The notes beneath the pieces were generated by a model, which was not told where the DNA came from, did not search any database, and saw nothing but the letters and a program-made list of their open reading frames with translations. Shown here one piece after another: positions 45,301 through 53,606 of a stretch of 64,000 nt of DNA. The DNA comes from Verrucomicrobiales bacterium (GTDB taxonomy: Bacteria > Verrucomicrobiota > Verrucomicrobiia > Methylacidiphilales > JAAUTS01). Made by a program: the position numbers and the translations under genes. Location of the stretch: assembly GCA_031256975.1 (NCBI GenBank), contig JAIRPN010000016.1:303169-367168 (forward strand). Direction: 5' to 3'. Every line of letters starts with the position of its first letter. Within the stretch, counting starts at the first letter, position 1.

Positions 45301-46105
45301 TTCCTTCGGCAGCGGTGTTGATATTGATTTTCCCTGTTTCATCATCGGTCCAAAACGCCATGCGCCCAACGATCGGATTATCCTCGCTGGCGCCGCTGAT
45401 GGCGACCGTGCTACCATTGCCGCCCGCCGTCGGAGCCACCACCTTGCCATTGGCCAGCACATACAACCAGCGTACCGGCATGGGAACCGGGTTGGCATCC
45501 GTCCCCGACGCCAATGGCGCGCTGTTCTTGACGTAAAATCCCTGCACATCCGGTACTCCGTCACTGTCACTGTCATAAGTCTTTGTCCCGCTCACATTGA
45601 CCAGATTATTACCGTCAATGACGGGATAGTAATCAACTCCCTTCACTGTCACGGGCTGATTCAAGTCCGTAAACACAGCCGGCTGGTCCGACCAATTTGT
45701 CGGAACTGCTTCGTCATTGGAGTTCGGATCAAACGCCTCGCTTCCCGTCATTGTTACGGAAGAGTACAGTTTGTACCACTGACGGATAGTCGTCCCGCTA
45801 TCGCTGTAACTACGAATCATTCCCGGTTGTGACGCCCAAGTCAGGGCAGTATTGCCATCGCGAGCGCGGGTTGCCTCAGTAATTTCTGCGGTGACAATGT
45901 TGACTGCTGATTGCGCCAACAAACGAACCGAGGAACCATCCGCATACAGTTTGGAAGTACGCAACTCGGTCCTGGCACCGGACAAAAACGCCAGGATCAA
46001 TGCCGATAAAAACACCACGCAACCCAGCACCACCACCAGTGAAATTCCGCGCTGATGTTTTCTTCTGGCAATTACATCCCGTTGACGAATTCTATTGGGC
46101 TTCAT
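42314..46105 (-). CDS. Verru_Chthon cassette protein A (large, membrane-anchored)
   Basis: 1263 residues from ATG 46105. A basic N-terminus is followed by the hydrophobic helix 'GISLVVVLGCVVFLSALILAFLSGARTELR', a PilX/GspK-like anchor. The rest is a very long Ser/Asn/Thr-rich extracytoplasmic region, typical of Verru_Chthon protein A. There are no enzymatic motifs. It may be the minor-pilin-like tip or adhesin of the cassette. It overlaps the end of protein C by 14 bases. The TTAGCG word is less frequent here than in housekeeping genes. Confidence 0.8.
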   Translation of the reverse strand: MKPNRIRQRDVIARRKHQRGISLVVVLGCVVFLSALILAFLSGARTELRTSKLYADGSSVRLLAQSAVNIVTAEITEATRARDGNTALTWASQPGMIRSYSDSGTTIRQWYKLYSSVTMTGSEAFDPNSNDEAVPTNWSDQPAVFTDLNQPVTVKGVDYYPVIDGNNLVNVSGTKTYDSDSDGVPDVQGFYVKNSAPLASGTDANPVPMPVRWLYVLANGKVVAPTAGGNGSTVAISGASEDNPIVGRMAFWTDDETGKININTAAEGTYWDTPRIASQQDYNLSNAQPAQREFQRYPGHPAMVALSTVFSKPAGMADQDWKEEIYGIAPRVSPGGSKGGTVVLNSSAGALASGTSRLYVSVDELLFKPVMSNDNRQENDPQVLNKTTLNRANFFLTASSRAPDLNLFGLPRVCIWPITLNKTTNVPAMTPYDALIAFCTTIRGAADYPFYFQRLNANDPKADLPDTGGLTGVARNRTILEYLRTLTGKNIPGFGGSFQQKYSTKNPNGSGTDCDQVLTEIFDYIRSTNLRDSSSSSSYQYAQALNSWGRSPGLGQVVPILDSKGNRNTKGFGRFPTVYSVALHFIGVADDTTNPEDITNGATVVVPKVGKDKIRVQAACYVQMFDPSQGVVLCRPIYRYQVEGLNNFAWNGTSMGFGSPVLLSWPTVDTNPGITFIGGLQDFRMFNYAGFPVSARTGYTGQAADMPKGGTFSFAGGPLTIKIYNVKGDGSLNALIQTVNVNFPSATFPVPGLAPGNIQVAHTSPKPSPVNYRTFVNLSGDNLYATGTTGVATTGRFNANMTLPPITSSDVVESVVVAGDPRLVAAQQTVPADFFTTHPNYGTLNQFAHILRAGFDAPFYGASGGKLVNLSSPSYSGYEAQHLQNNVEPVNSGTAATEMAWGKYVSKEPDVPTSTGVTTSEGLPGDWDTGIGNERDGAFINKADEGDVSTNSSSGALQAYFGLDYNDALVGVTFFSPNRLIPSAGVFGSLPSEVFANRPWQTLLFRPGPRGHRGLDSPPDYLLLDLFHMPVVEPYAISEPLSTAGRINMNYQIVPFTYINRDTGIRAVLKSEMVVSIPDAKADKYKTNSNVAYPGAPFDSTTYRWNINMAATLQQFQQRFDSGDIFHSAAEICSVDLVPDDGVAPSNPTRDLMDNYWNTHRLTGDNLREKTYANIYPLLTTQSNTYTVHMRVQTLKKSASGNAGEWDETRDKITGEFRGSQTIERYVDPNDRGLVDYADPSNSNQTLDGHYHFRVVNAKQFSP

Positions 46106-47072
46106 AAGTACTCCATTTCGCCGTACGAATCGGCACATCCGCACGGAAAATACGGTAGTTTAATTTTACATTGTCTGTCGATCGTCCCTGCAAGGTGGTT
46201 TCCAGCGTGGATATGTCATCATATTCCTTCGCCGATTGTTGAAACAGGTTCGCCACGCCCAGATTCGGCGCAGCCTGCGTATTACCCAGGCGTAATGCCG
46301 ATGGTTCGTCGATCGCCACCATGACCACCTCCACCAACGGCGGCAATTGGTTGTATGTCTCAGGATTGCCGCTGTCGCGTGTGTTATATTCGTAATCCGG
46401 CGATAACGGGGCTTTTCCGGAAGCACTCTGGTCACCAGTCGAGCGCTTGGGTAAAATGACCAAAGCCACCACGTTTTCCGCCAACTGCCGAATCGGTGGA
46501 TTGCTTGTTGCTAACGGTGAAGTGAACCATGCAGTCGTGTCGGTATTACTGTAAACTGATAATTCCTGTGTCGGTTGGGTAAATTGCATCAGCCGGAAAC
46601 GGTAGCGTGGCGGCAAATTCGACAAAAAAGAGGGCCTGCTGCCGTCATCGCCGTACTGAATAAAATAGCCACAGGCATTTAACAAGTTGCCCATGCCCGT
46701 GTAATTGGTGTCATCGGAATAGCCCAGTGGCACCTGAAAAAAGATGGCGTGGGTGATCTGCCTGTTCGGCAGGAGATTTTTGCCACAAAGAAAATGTAAT
46801 TCGGATTTGCGTATGTACTTTGTGGGCTGCGTGTCGTTGTCGTAGCCGTAATAATTGTTCAATGTCACTTGGCTTAACCGTCGTGTCATGGCCTCAAACG
46901 CGGCGCGTGCGCCTTGGAAAGATTCCACTTTGGCCTGCGAACTTTGCCAGGTCTTGCTCGCCTGTTGGGTGAAATTGGCCACCAATACCATGATCGTGGC
47001 CAGAATGGCCACGGCAACCGTCAGTTCAATCAAGGTGAACGCCTTTCCCTGTGTTACTCGTGACTTGCTCAT
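46092..47072 (-). CDS. Verru_Chthon cassette protein C (pseudopilin)
   Basis: 326 residues with prepilin leader and helix 'AFTLIELTVAVAILATIMVLVANFTQQASKTW', then a conserved 'fqgAraAFEaMTRRLSQVTLNnYYGYDnd' segment typical of PulJ-like minor pilins and of Verru_Chthon C. 'ENVVALVILPKRS' and 'YNQLPPLVEVVMVAIDEPSALRLG' further match that family. The start overlaps the protein B stop (TAATG). Confidence 0.82.
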   Translation of the reverse strand: MSKSRVTQGKAFTLIELTVAVAILATIMVLVANFTQQASKTWQSSQAKVESFQGARAAFEAMTRRLSQVTLNNYYGYDNDTQPTKYIRKSELHFLCGKNLLPNRQITHAIFFQVPLGYSDDTNYTGMGNLLNACGYFIQYGDDGSRPSFLSNLPPRYRFRLMQFTQPTQELSVYSNTDTTAWFTSPLATSNPPIRQLAENVVALVILPKRSTGDQSASGKAPLSPDYEYNTRDSGNPETYNQLPPLVEVVMVAIDEPSALRLGNTQAAPNLGVANLFQQSAKEYDDISTLETTLQGRSTDNVKLNYRIFRADVPIRTAKWSTYEAQ

Positions 47073-47503
47073 TAGCGGTTGTTGTTGGCTACAATCACGC
47101 TGTAGTCACTCTTTTTGTTGGGAGTAGACTTGTTGACAATCTCGATCATTGCGTTGACAACCGCAGTGGATGGCAGGTCTGCGGGCGAATCCAAATCTTG
47201 CAGCGTCACTGTGGCAGTGTAAATCACCCTGGCATCGGCGGCATTCGGCGCATCACTTAGCAGCATGCCCTGATCGTCAAAATAGTATGTTCCCGCCCTC
47301 AGGTTGCTGAAATCCGTCAGTTGCAAGTCACTGGACAGGCTTTGCGCTATTTGTGATTCAACAGTCATTGACATGGCGCTGCGGAAAGACTGAATCCCCA
47401 TGGGCAATAATCCTAACAACGCCACTAGACAAAACACCAGAATCCCCAAAGCCAACACCACTTCCACCAAGCTGAAACCATTGGATTTATTTTTCCGCAT
47501 CAT
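47072..47503 (-). CDS. Verru_Chthon cassette protein B (pseudopilin)
   Basis: About 143 residues from ATG 47503 (a second ATG follows directly). A short basic leader gives way to 'NGFSLVEVVLALGILVFCLVALLGLLPMGIQSFRSA', the strong signature of Verru_Chthon B (PulI/GspI-like). An in-frame ATG at 47521 is less likely, because it would place the palindromic candidate operator at 47515 inside the coding sequence. First gene of the B-C-A-D cassette. Confidence 0.82.
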   Translation of the reverse strand: MMRKNKSNGFSLVEVVLALGILVFCLVALLGLLPMGIQSFRSAMSMTVESQIAQSLSSDLQLTDFSNLRAGTYYFDDQGMLLSDAPNAADARVIYTATVTLQDLDSPADLPSTAVVNAMIEIVNKSTPNKKSDYSVIVANNNR

Positions 47504-47514
47504 TGATGTAGAAG

Positions 47515-47528
47515 TTATCATATGATAA
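47515..47528. promoter_or_regulatory. Perfect palindrome TTATCATATGATAA upstream of the pseudopilin cassette
   Basis: A 14-base perfect palindrome 12 bases before the cassette's first ATG. A minus-strand TATAAT (47542-47547) lies just upstream, so the palindrome would sit at about +7 to +20 of that transcript, a classic repressor position. A LacI-type gene starts 144 bases away on the other strand. Confidence 0.55.
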
Positions 47529-47604
47529 TTTTGCGTTGACTATTATAGTAATGGATTTTCGAATTTTATCCAATGTTATCATTATCCACCAAGCGAACAT
47601 TTAT

Positions 47605-47615
47605 TTGACAGTAAA
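47605..47615 (+). promoter_or_regulatory. Degenerate TTGAC palindrome upstream of the second lacI-type gene
   Basis: TTGACAGTAAA, 56 bases before the regulator's ATG. One base differs from the TTGACAGTCAA consensus seen upstream of GH and PEP-CTERM genes. The downstream TTG of the bipartite element is not at the expected spacing (TTA lies one base off), so this copy is weak. Confidence 0.35.
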
Positions 47616-47671
47616 ATGACTTTTTCTTAAGATTTTAACCTTACCCATCCCAACCAATCATCCAGCCAGAT

Positions 47672-48721
47672 ATGGAATCACAAAAACCCAGCAGCAAACC
47701 CGTCACCATCCGCCAATTGGCAAACCTGGCCGGCGTTTCCCGTACTACGGTGTCCTTGGCCTTACGTAATCATCCGGTGCTGCCCGCCCAGACCCGCGAA
47801 CGAATCCAAAAACTGGCGCGCCAATACAACTATAACCCGGATTCATTGGTTTCCACCCTGATGACCAGAATCCGCACCAACCGCCAAAAGCGTGTGTCCG
47901 AAAAACTGGCCCTGCTCACCTTTTGGGACACCCGGGATGGCTGGCGCAGCAACCCCAATGACCGCCGCTACTTTCTTGGGGCAACCCAGCGTGCCGAGGA
48001 ACTGGGTTATGAAATCGAGCATTTCTGGGCCAAAGAACCCAGGCTCAGTGACCTGCGTCTTAGCAAAATCCTCTATACTCGCGCAATCCAGGGCATTGTA
48101 TTGTTGCCTGTCCCCTTTCCCGTTCCCTCATCGCTCACGGATTTTGATTGGGATAAATTCAGTGTCGTAAGCATTGCCTTTGCCTTGGAAAATCCCTGCC
48201 TGAACAGTGTCATGCACGAGCACTTCAACGGCATGCGTCGTTGTATGCGAGCGCTGCGGCAACGCGGTTACCGACGCATCGGCTTCGCCAATCTCACGCG
48301 GCAAAACGGTGGCGTCGGCGAGCGTTGGCTGGCAGCCTACTGGCTAGAACAGCACCTCTCTGGACAGGCACAATTACAACCCTATCTGGAAGAAAAATGG
48401 AATTTGGACAGCTTTGCCGCATGGCTGCAAAAACAGCGCCCTGACGTGATCATTAGCAATTTTACCACCCCGCTTGAGTTTCTGCGCAAACTCAATATTA
48501 GCGTTCCCGATAAAATCGCCTTCGCTTCGCTGGATCTCGCGGATGAACAATTCACCCACTCCGGCATCAACCAGCAGCCGGAGCAAATCGGCCGTGTCGC
48601 GATTGATTTTTTAATCAGTCAGTTGCATCACAATAAATATGGCATTCCACGGAACGCCGAATATTTGGAAATTGAAGGAATCTGGCAGGATGGAGATACA
48701 ACCCGAAAGTCCTCCGTTTAA
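47672..48721 (+). CDS. LacI-family transcriptional regulator
   Basis: 349 residues. Helix-turn-helix 'VTIRQLANLAGVSRTTVSLALRNHPVLPAQTRERIQKLARQYNYNPDSLVSTLMTRIR', then a sensor domain with 'RGYRRIGFANLTRQNGGVGERWLAAYWLEQ' and 'ISVPDKIAFASLDLADEQFTHSGINQQPEQIGRVAIDFLISQLH'. It lies between the Verru_Chthon cassette (divergent) and the GH26 gene (same strand) and could control both. Palindromes at 47515 and 48774 are candidate sites. Confidence 0.9.
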   Translation: MESQKPSSKPVTIRQLANLAGVSRTTVSLALRNHPVLPAQTRERIQKLARQYNYNPDSLVSTLMTRIRTNRQKRVSEKLALLTFWDTRDGWRSNPNDRRYFLGATQRAEELGYEIEHFWAKEPRLSDLRLSKILYTRAIQGIVLLPVPFPVPSSLTDFDWDKFSVVSIAFALENPCLNSVMHEHFNGMRRCMRALRQRGYRRIGFANLTRQNGGVGERWLAAYWLEQHLSGQAQLQPYLEEKWNLDSFAAWLQKQRPDVIISNFTTPLEFLRKLNISVPDKIAFASLDLADEQFTHSGINQQPEQIGRVAIDFLISQLHHNKYGIPRNAEYLEIEGIWQDGDTTRKSSV

Positions 48722-48724
48722 AAT

Positions 48725-48750
48725 TTGACTGTCACATAAAAATCACCTTG
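48725..48750 (+). promoter_or_regulatory. Bipartite TTGACTGTCA...TTG element upstream of GH26
   Basis: TTGACTGTCAC (48725-48735), then TTG at 48748, 23 bases from the start of the palindrome. It ends about 30 bases before the GH26 ATG. The same spacing recurs upstream of four other genes. No sigma-70 -10 box occurs where one would be expected. Confidence 0.55.
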
Positions 48751-48773
48751 TTTAAACGGGGAGATCCATACAA

Positions 48774-48789
48774 TTTCTCATATGAAAAA
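48774..48789. promoter_or_regulatory. CATATG-centred near-palindrome spanning the GH26 start codon
   Basis: TTTCTCATATGAAAAA, 14 of 16 bases symmetric, with the GH26 ATG forming part of the core. It resembles TTATCATATGATAA at 47515. AT-rich start regions can look palindromic by chance, so confidence is modest. Confidence 0.35.
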
Positions 48790-49903
48790 TTATTTTCACA
48801 CCCCGCTTTCGGCTTTGGTTCTTGCCTGTTTTCTCGGCTCTTTTTGCTCTTTTTCCAATGCCCAGACAAAACCGGCCGTTAACGACAATAGCCAGCCCCC
48901 TTATCTTTGCACCTATCGCTGGGGACAAGGCGGCTGCATCAAGGGATATTACGACAATTATGAAACCTGGCTCAATCGCAGCAGTATTTGGGCCGAGGAT
49001 TTTCAACCCACCGAAACTTGGGATAATATACGGGGCGGAAGTTGGCAAACCGGTACCTGGCAAGCTTGGGTGAAAGCAAAATCGGGACGCCGTCTCGTCC
49101 TTAGCGTCGTCTTGTTACCCGGCGGCTGGGATGGCAGCGGACCCAAAAAAGGAATCGGGGCGGGAGTTCCGGTCTCCCTTGAAGAGGGCGCCAAGGGCAC
49201 TTACAACGAACATTTCAAGGCGCTCGGCGAAGAACTGGTCAAACGCGGTTTGGAAAACACCATTCTGCGCTTGGGTTGGGAATTTAACGGCGGCTGGTAT
49301 ACTTTCCGCGCCGTTGGCAAGCAGCAGGCCTTTATCGAATATTGGCGGCAAATCGTCACGACGATGCGCGCCGTACCGGGACAAAAATTCGTCTTTAACT
49401 GGAATCCAACCGCCGGCTGGGTCCAATTCCCCGCTGATCAAGCCTACCCTGGCGATGAATTCGTCGATGAAATCGGGGTTGACCTCTACGACCAAAGCTG
49501 GGCGCCGGATACTTATCCGATTCCGGCTGACGCCGATGAGCAAGAAATCCAGCGCCGCCGGCAAAAAGCCTGGGATACCTGGATTTATAATAAAAACCAG
49601 TTTGGCCTGGGTTTTTGGGTGGAATTCGCCAAAAAACACAATAAACCACTCACCATTCCCGAGTGGGGCGTCTGCAATCGCGACGATGGCCGCGGCGGCG
49701 GCGACAACGTTTTCTTCATCGAGCAAATGCACAAATTCATCACCGATCCAAACAACAACGTGGCTTGGCACTGCTACTTCGACGTCAACGCCGGTGACGG
49801 TCATCACCAGTTGATCAGTGACAAAGACAATAACAATCAAACCGAATTCCCGAAAGCCGCTGAAGCCTTCAAACGGCTCTTTGGTCTGCCGGAGAAGAAA
49901 TAA
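48782..49903 (+). CDS. Secreted GH26-like beta-mannanase
   Basis: 373 residues with a signal peptide ending near Ser-Asn-Ala-Gln. The barrel carries the GH26 acid/base motif 'ILRLGWEFNGGWYTF' (Glu167) and a nucleophile in 'PLTIPEWGVCNR' (Glu294), at the usual spacing. Aromatic residues 'FVFNWNPTAGW' and 'DLYDQSW' fit the substrate cleft. GH26 enzymes mostly cut beta-1,4-mannan, some beta-1,3-xylan; the GH36, acetylesterase and GH130 neighbours favour mannan. Six bases separate it from the esterase gene. Confidence 0.8.
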   Translation: MKNYFHTPLSALVLACFLGSFCSFSNAQTKPAVNDNSQPPYLCTYRWGQGGCIKGYYDNYETWLNRSSIWAEDFQPTETWDNIRGGSWQTGTWQAWVKAKSGRRLVLSVVLLPGGWDGSGPKKGIGAGVPVSLEEGAKGTYNEHFKALGEELVKRGLENTILRLGWEFNGGWYTFRAVGKQQAFIEYWRQIVTTMRAVPGQKFVFNWNPTAGWVQFPADQAYPGDEFVDEIGVDLYDQSWAPDTYPIPADADEQEIQRRRQKAWDTWIYNKNQFGLGFWVEFAKKHNKPLTIPEWGVCNRDDGRGGGDNVFFIEQMHKFITDPNNNVAWHCYFDVNAGDGHHQLISDKDNNNQTEFPKAAEAFKRLFGLPEKK

Positions 49904-49909
49904 TCCGTC

Positions 49910-51478
49910 ATGCCCGCACGATTCCTCATCGGCACTCTGTTTTTTGCCTATACGCTGGGTGCACGGGCGGAAGTCGCTTTGCCACCGGTGTTCAGTGATC
50001 ACATGATTCTGCAACACGGCATGCCCGTTCCCATCTGGGGCACCGCCTCGCCCGGTGAAAAAATTACCATCAACATTGCCGGTCAAAGCAAAAGCGCCAC
50101 GGCCAGCGAAGAAGGCAAATGGCAGATAAAACTCGATCCCCTGAAACCAAGCGATAATCCATCGACGCTAACCGTGAACGGAACCAACACCATCACGATT
50201 AGCGACGTCCTCATCGGCGAAGTCTGGCTTGGTTCCGGACAGTCCAATATCGACACCCCCGTCAGCGATTACACCGCCAAAGACCAGCCATTGCGCGAAG
50301 CTGCCGGAAAAGATTACCCGCAAATCCGCCTCTACCGCAGCGCCCAGGCCTCCGCCGGCTGGCAACCCGCGACACATGATGCCCTCCGCGGTTTCTCCGC
50401 CCAACTCTTTTATTTCGGCATGAAATTACACAGTGAACTCAATGTTCCAATCGGTCTCATCGAGGCCGCTGTCAAAGGATCTCCTTCCGTATACTGGTTG
50501 AGCGAAGACGCCTTCAATAGCGACCCGCAAATCAAAAAAATAATCGACGATTACCGGCAGAATCGCGCCGCCGCCGACCAGCAACATTTCGAGGAAGCCC
50601 TCGCCAAATGGAAAAAAAACATTGCCAATGCCGGTGGAAATCCCGAAAAACCAACACCTGAATTGCAAAAAAAATTCCCCTATCCATGGCAACCTCCGGC
50701 GGCCGGGTACAGCAAAGGGAAAAAGGGCGAGCATTATGAGCGCAACATCAAGCCCTTGATCCCGTTCGCGATCCGCGGTGTGCTTTGGGATCAGGGCGAA
50801 GGCGGTACTGATGCCGGACAAATCCCACAGGACGTCTTGATGCAAGCCCTCATCGGCTTCTGGCGACAACAATGGAAGCAAGGTGATTTCCCCTGGATTT
50901 ATGTACAAAAACCAAGCGGCCAAGGTTGCGCGCTCAATCCAGACAATCCGGTCAACCTCGGCGCCGTATCCTTTGCCAAATTGCCTGAAAAACCCGAAAA
51001 CAACGCCGGCGGCCGCCTCGAATACATCCGCATCATGCAGCAAAATTCGAATACTTTCATGACCTTTACCTCCGACTTGGTTCCCGAAGTTCACCCGCCC
51101 AACAAATCCGGCTATGCCACCCGCGACAGTTTGGTGGCCTTGGGAGCGGTATACGGCAAACCCGTCGAATATTACGGCCCGGTCTTCAAGGAAATGCAAA
51201 CGGAAGGTTCCAAGTTACGCATCGTTTTTGATCACATTGGCAAGGGATTGACAGTCCCACCCGGTCAAAAATTACAAGGATTCGCTATTGCCGGCAAAGA
51301 CAAGAATTTTCGTTGGGCCGAAGCGGTGATCGACGGCAACAGCGTGGTCTTAAGCAATCCGGATATCAACGCTCCGGTCGCCGCAACCTACGCCTATGGC
51401 TGGTACATCGCCTGGGCAAACTTGTTCAACCAAGACGGTTTCCCGGCGCTTACTTTTCGTACCGACGCCAGCTGGTGA
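49910..51478 (+). CDS. Sialate-O-acetylesterase-like SGNH carbohydrate esterase
   Basis: 522 residues with a signal peptide. 'ALPPVFSDHMILQHGMPVPIWGTASPGEKITI' is the hallmark N-terminus of this family. The nucleophile motif is 'LGSGQSNID' (Ser112), where the family usually reads GQSNM or GQSNW. 'IPFAIRGVLWDQGEGGTDAG' supplies the 'WyQGE' block. A clear 'D..H.' catalytic pair near the end ('DLVPEVHPPNKSGYATRDSL') fits. Expected to remove acetyl groups from polysaccharide, here plausibly acetylated mannan. Confidence 0.8.
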   Translation: MPARFLIGTLFFAYTLGARAEVALPPVFSDHMILQHGMPVPIWGTASPGEKITINIAGQSKSATASEEGKWQIKLDPLKPSDNPSTLTVNGTNTITISDVLIGEVWLGSGQSNIDTPVSDYTAKDQPLREAAGKDYPQIRLYRSAQASAGWQPATHDALRGFSAQLFYFGMKLHSELNVPIGLIEAAVKGSPSVYWLSEDAFNSDPQIKKIIDDYRQNRAAADQQHFEEALAKWKKNIANAGGNPEKPTPELQKKFPYPWQPPAAGYSKGKKGEHYERNIKPLIPFAIRGVLWDQGEGGTDAGQIPQDVLMQALIGFWRQQWKQGDFPWIYVQKPSGQGCALNPDNPVNLGAVSFAKLPEKPENNAGGRLEYIRIMQQNSNTFMTFTSDLVPEVHPPNKSGYATRDSLVALGAVYGKPVEYYGPVFKEMQTEGSKLRIVFDHIGKGLTVPPGQKLQGFAIAGKDKNFRWAEAVIDGNSVVLSNPDINAPVAATYAYGWYIAWANLFNQDGFPALTFRTDASW

Positions 51479-51480
51479 AA

Positions 51481-53535
51481 CTAATGGCGGCGCAACAGCA
51501 ATACGCCACCGGAAAATTCCTTCGTTAATCGCAAAGTTAGCGTGTTGCCCTTGATAACAGGCGCTAACGACGAGACGCCCAAACCATCATCCAACTGCCA
51601 CTTGCCCTTGGGCAACGCAACCGGAATTTGACGGCCAAACGGCTTGGCAAATTGATGCGCCACAACCAGCACCTTGTCATTAGCCTTGCTGGTCCGGCTG
51701 ACAACTTGCCAGCCGTCAGGCTTGCGCAAACTGTCGTTGCCATGCCGTTCGATGCGCGAAATTCCATTGCCAATCACCGTGGCGGCTTTTTGGTATAGCG
51801 CCATGCCCTGCTCCACCAAAGACCATTGCGGGAGATCCAGCAAATGCACATCCCCCGACAAGCACATGCGGCCGAGAAAAGTCGCCGCCAGTGAATATTC
51901 GATACGCCGTAGCGTGTCTTTTTGCCGCAACACCGCCCAAATCTGGCTCTGCCTCGGCAACATCACGCGGTGCAAGTTGGCCGCGATCAGCGGGATCTCC
52001 CGCATCTCGTGCGCATCCGAAAAGCTACTCATTGAGCTCAATGCAAGCATCGACGGCTCCAAACGGTGTCCGCCCGACGCGCAATTTTCTATCACTAATC
52101 CCGGCACGTTTTCGCGCAGGCGGCGGAAAAATCCCTCTGTTTCCACCAAAACCTGCCGCAAGCCTTCACCCGGTGATTCCGCGCCGTCGCAGCCGATCCC
52201 GATCGGTTCATTATAATCAATCTTCACATAGCCAACCCGGCATTTCCGCAGCAATCCGGCCACCCGTTGATCCAAGTATTTCCGGACGTTTGCTTTGCGT
52301 AAATCAAGAAAACGACGTTCACCCGACTGGATAACGCAACCATCCAGCTTCAACAATTGGTCGGTTCGTTCAAACATCCTGGCCGGGGCGCAGGCGACCT
52401 CCGGTTCAAACCAAATACCGGGAATCATCCCGGCATCGCGGATATAATCCTGTAACTTGGCAAAACCATTCGGGTAAATCTTCTTCTTCACCTGCCAGTC
52501 CCCCAGGGCGTCATACCATCCGGCATCAATGACAAAATATCTCACCGCCGTGCCACGCAGACGGTTCACCAGTTTGCGAATGTCCTCCTCAAAGGGGCGT
52601 CCCCAAGTGGTGCAAAATTCGTTGAAAAGAATCGGCAGTTTTCGTTCCGATTGGGGCAAAGTCGCCACCACTCTTTGCTGCGGTTCGGTCAGAATCTGGC
52701 AAAATTCATCCAATGTACATCCGATGCTAACGGCAACGTGCGCCTCGGGTGTGGCAAATTCCCCGCCGGGTTTGAGCGTCTTGTACCAATGCCCCGTTTC
52801 ACGGTCGGCCAATCCTCCGCTAATGGCCAGACTGCCCTTGCGGCGAATCGTTTCCATCTGCCATGAGCCCAACCACGCCAATCGCGCGCCAAAAAATACC
52901 CCGGTCCTCCGGTCTTCCAAGGCAAGAAACGGAAAGAAATTTCGTACCGGCATGGAACCGACCTGCCCAAAACGCTCCGCCTGCACGCTGTGCCCGGTTG
53001 GCGAACGTTCCATCTGCAGGGACGCCAATGACGAGGCTTCATGCTGACCTTCCGAACTCCAACCCGAACGAATCCGGTGCCGCCAAACCCGACCCGGCTC
53101 CTCATCCCGGATTCCACCAAGACAAAAACTGGAGACATGTTCCACTATTAGCGGTAACGGCCCCCGATTAACCAGATTCAGAGCCAGAATCAGACATTGC
53201 GTTCCCCGCCGCCAGGAGAGGCGGTGCTCACACTCCAACCCTTGACGACCCGTCAATGTTGTGACCACGGTTAACGCATCCTTGGAACGAATAGTCCGCT
53301 GCTGCTTCCAGCGCAAACTCTGGGTCGTCTCACTCAGACACATGCTGATTCCTGCGGCGAAACCGGCGGAAGTCACATCCCCGCGCAATGCGACTTGAGC
53401 CAATGGCAACACATCATCCGCCAATGCGGATTTATCTTTCAACTTGATGGGACTGATCCTCAGCCCAGGGGGAGTATTCTTATCTCCCACGAAGTATTCC
53501 ACCAGCGTGGAACCCAGTTTATACACCTTGATCAT
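51481..53535 (-). CDS. GH36 alpha-galactosidase
   Basis: 684 residues without a signal peptide. An N-terminal beta-sandwich (about 1-290) is followed by the barrel with 'YFVIDAGWYDALGDWQVKKKIYPNGFAKLQDYI', nucleophile Asp in 'VGYVKIDYNEPIGIG' (near 440; usually KWDYN), 'IENCASGGHRLEP' and acid/base Asp in 'SSFSDAHE' (near 507), then a C-terminal beta domain. Would remove alpha-1,6-galactose side chains from imported galactomanno-oligosaccharides. It converges on the esterase gene with a 2-base gap. Confidence 0.88.
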   Translation of the reverse strand: MIKVYKLGSTLVEYFVGDKNTPPGLRISPIKLKDKSALADDVLPLAQVALRGDVTSAGFAAGISMCLSETTQSLRWKQQRTIRSKDALTVVTTLTGRQGLECEHRLSWRRGTQCLILALNLVNRGPLPLIVEHVSSFCLGGIRDEEPGRVWRHRIRSGWSSEGQHEASSLASLQMERSPTGHSVQAERFGQVGSMPVRNFFPFLALEDRRTGVFFGARLAWLGSWQMETIRRKGSLAISGGLADRETGHWYKTLKPGGEFATPEAHVAVSIGCTLDEFCQILTEPQQRVVATLPQSERKLPILFNEFCTTWGRPFEEDIRKLVNRLRGTAVRYFVIDAGWYDALGDWQVKKKIYPNGFAKLQDYIRDAGMIPGIWFEPEVACAPARMFERTDQLLKLDGCVIQSGERRFLDLRKANVRKYLDQRVAGLLRKCRVGYVKIDYNEPIGIGCDGAESPGEGLRQVLVETEGFFRRLRENVPGLVIENCASGGHRLEPSMLALSSMSSFSDAHEMREIPLIAANLHRVMLPRQSQIWAVLRQKDTLRRIEYSLAATFLGRMCLSGDVHLLDLPQWSLVEQGMALYQKAATVIGNGISRIERHGNDSLRKPDGWQVVSRTSKANDKVLVVAHQFAKPFGRQIPVALPKGKWQLDDGLGVSSLAPVIKGNTLTLRLTKEFSGGVLLLRRH

Positions 53536-53606
53536 AACAAAAAATGCCAGCGATAATAGACCCTGTGCCCATCATCGCCGGCTCAAAACACACAAATAAT
53601 TTAGCA

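Noticed and set aside
48725..48730. TTGAC boxes read simply as sigma-70 -35 elements
   Set aside because: At 16-18 bases downstream none of the sites has a TATAAT-like box; instead a fixed TTG occurs.
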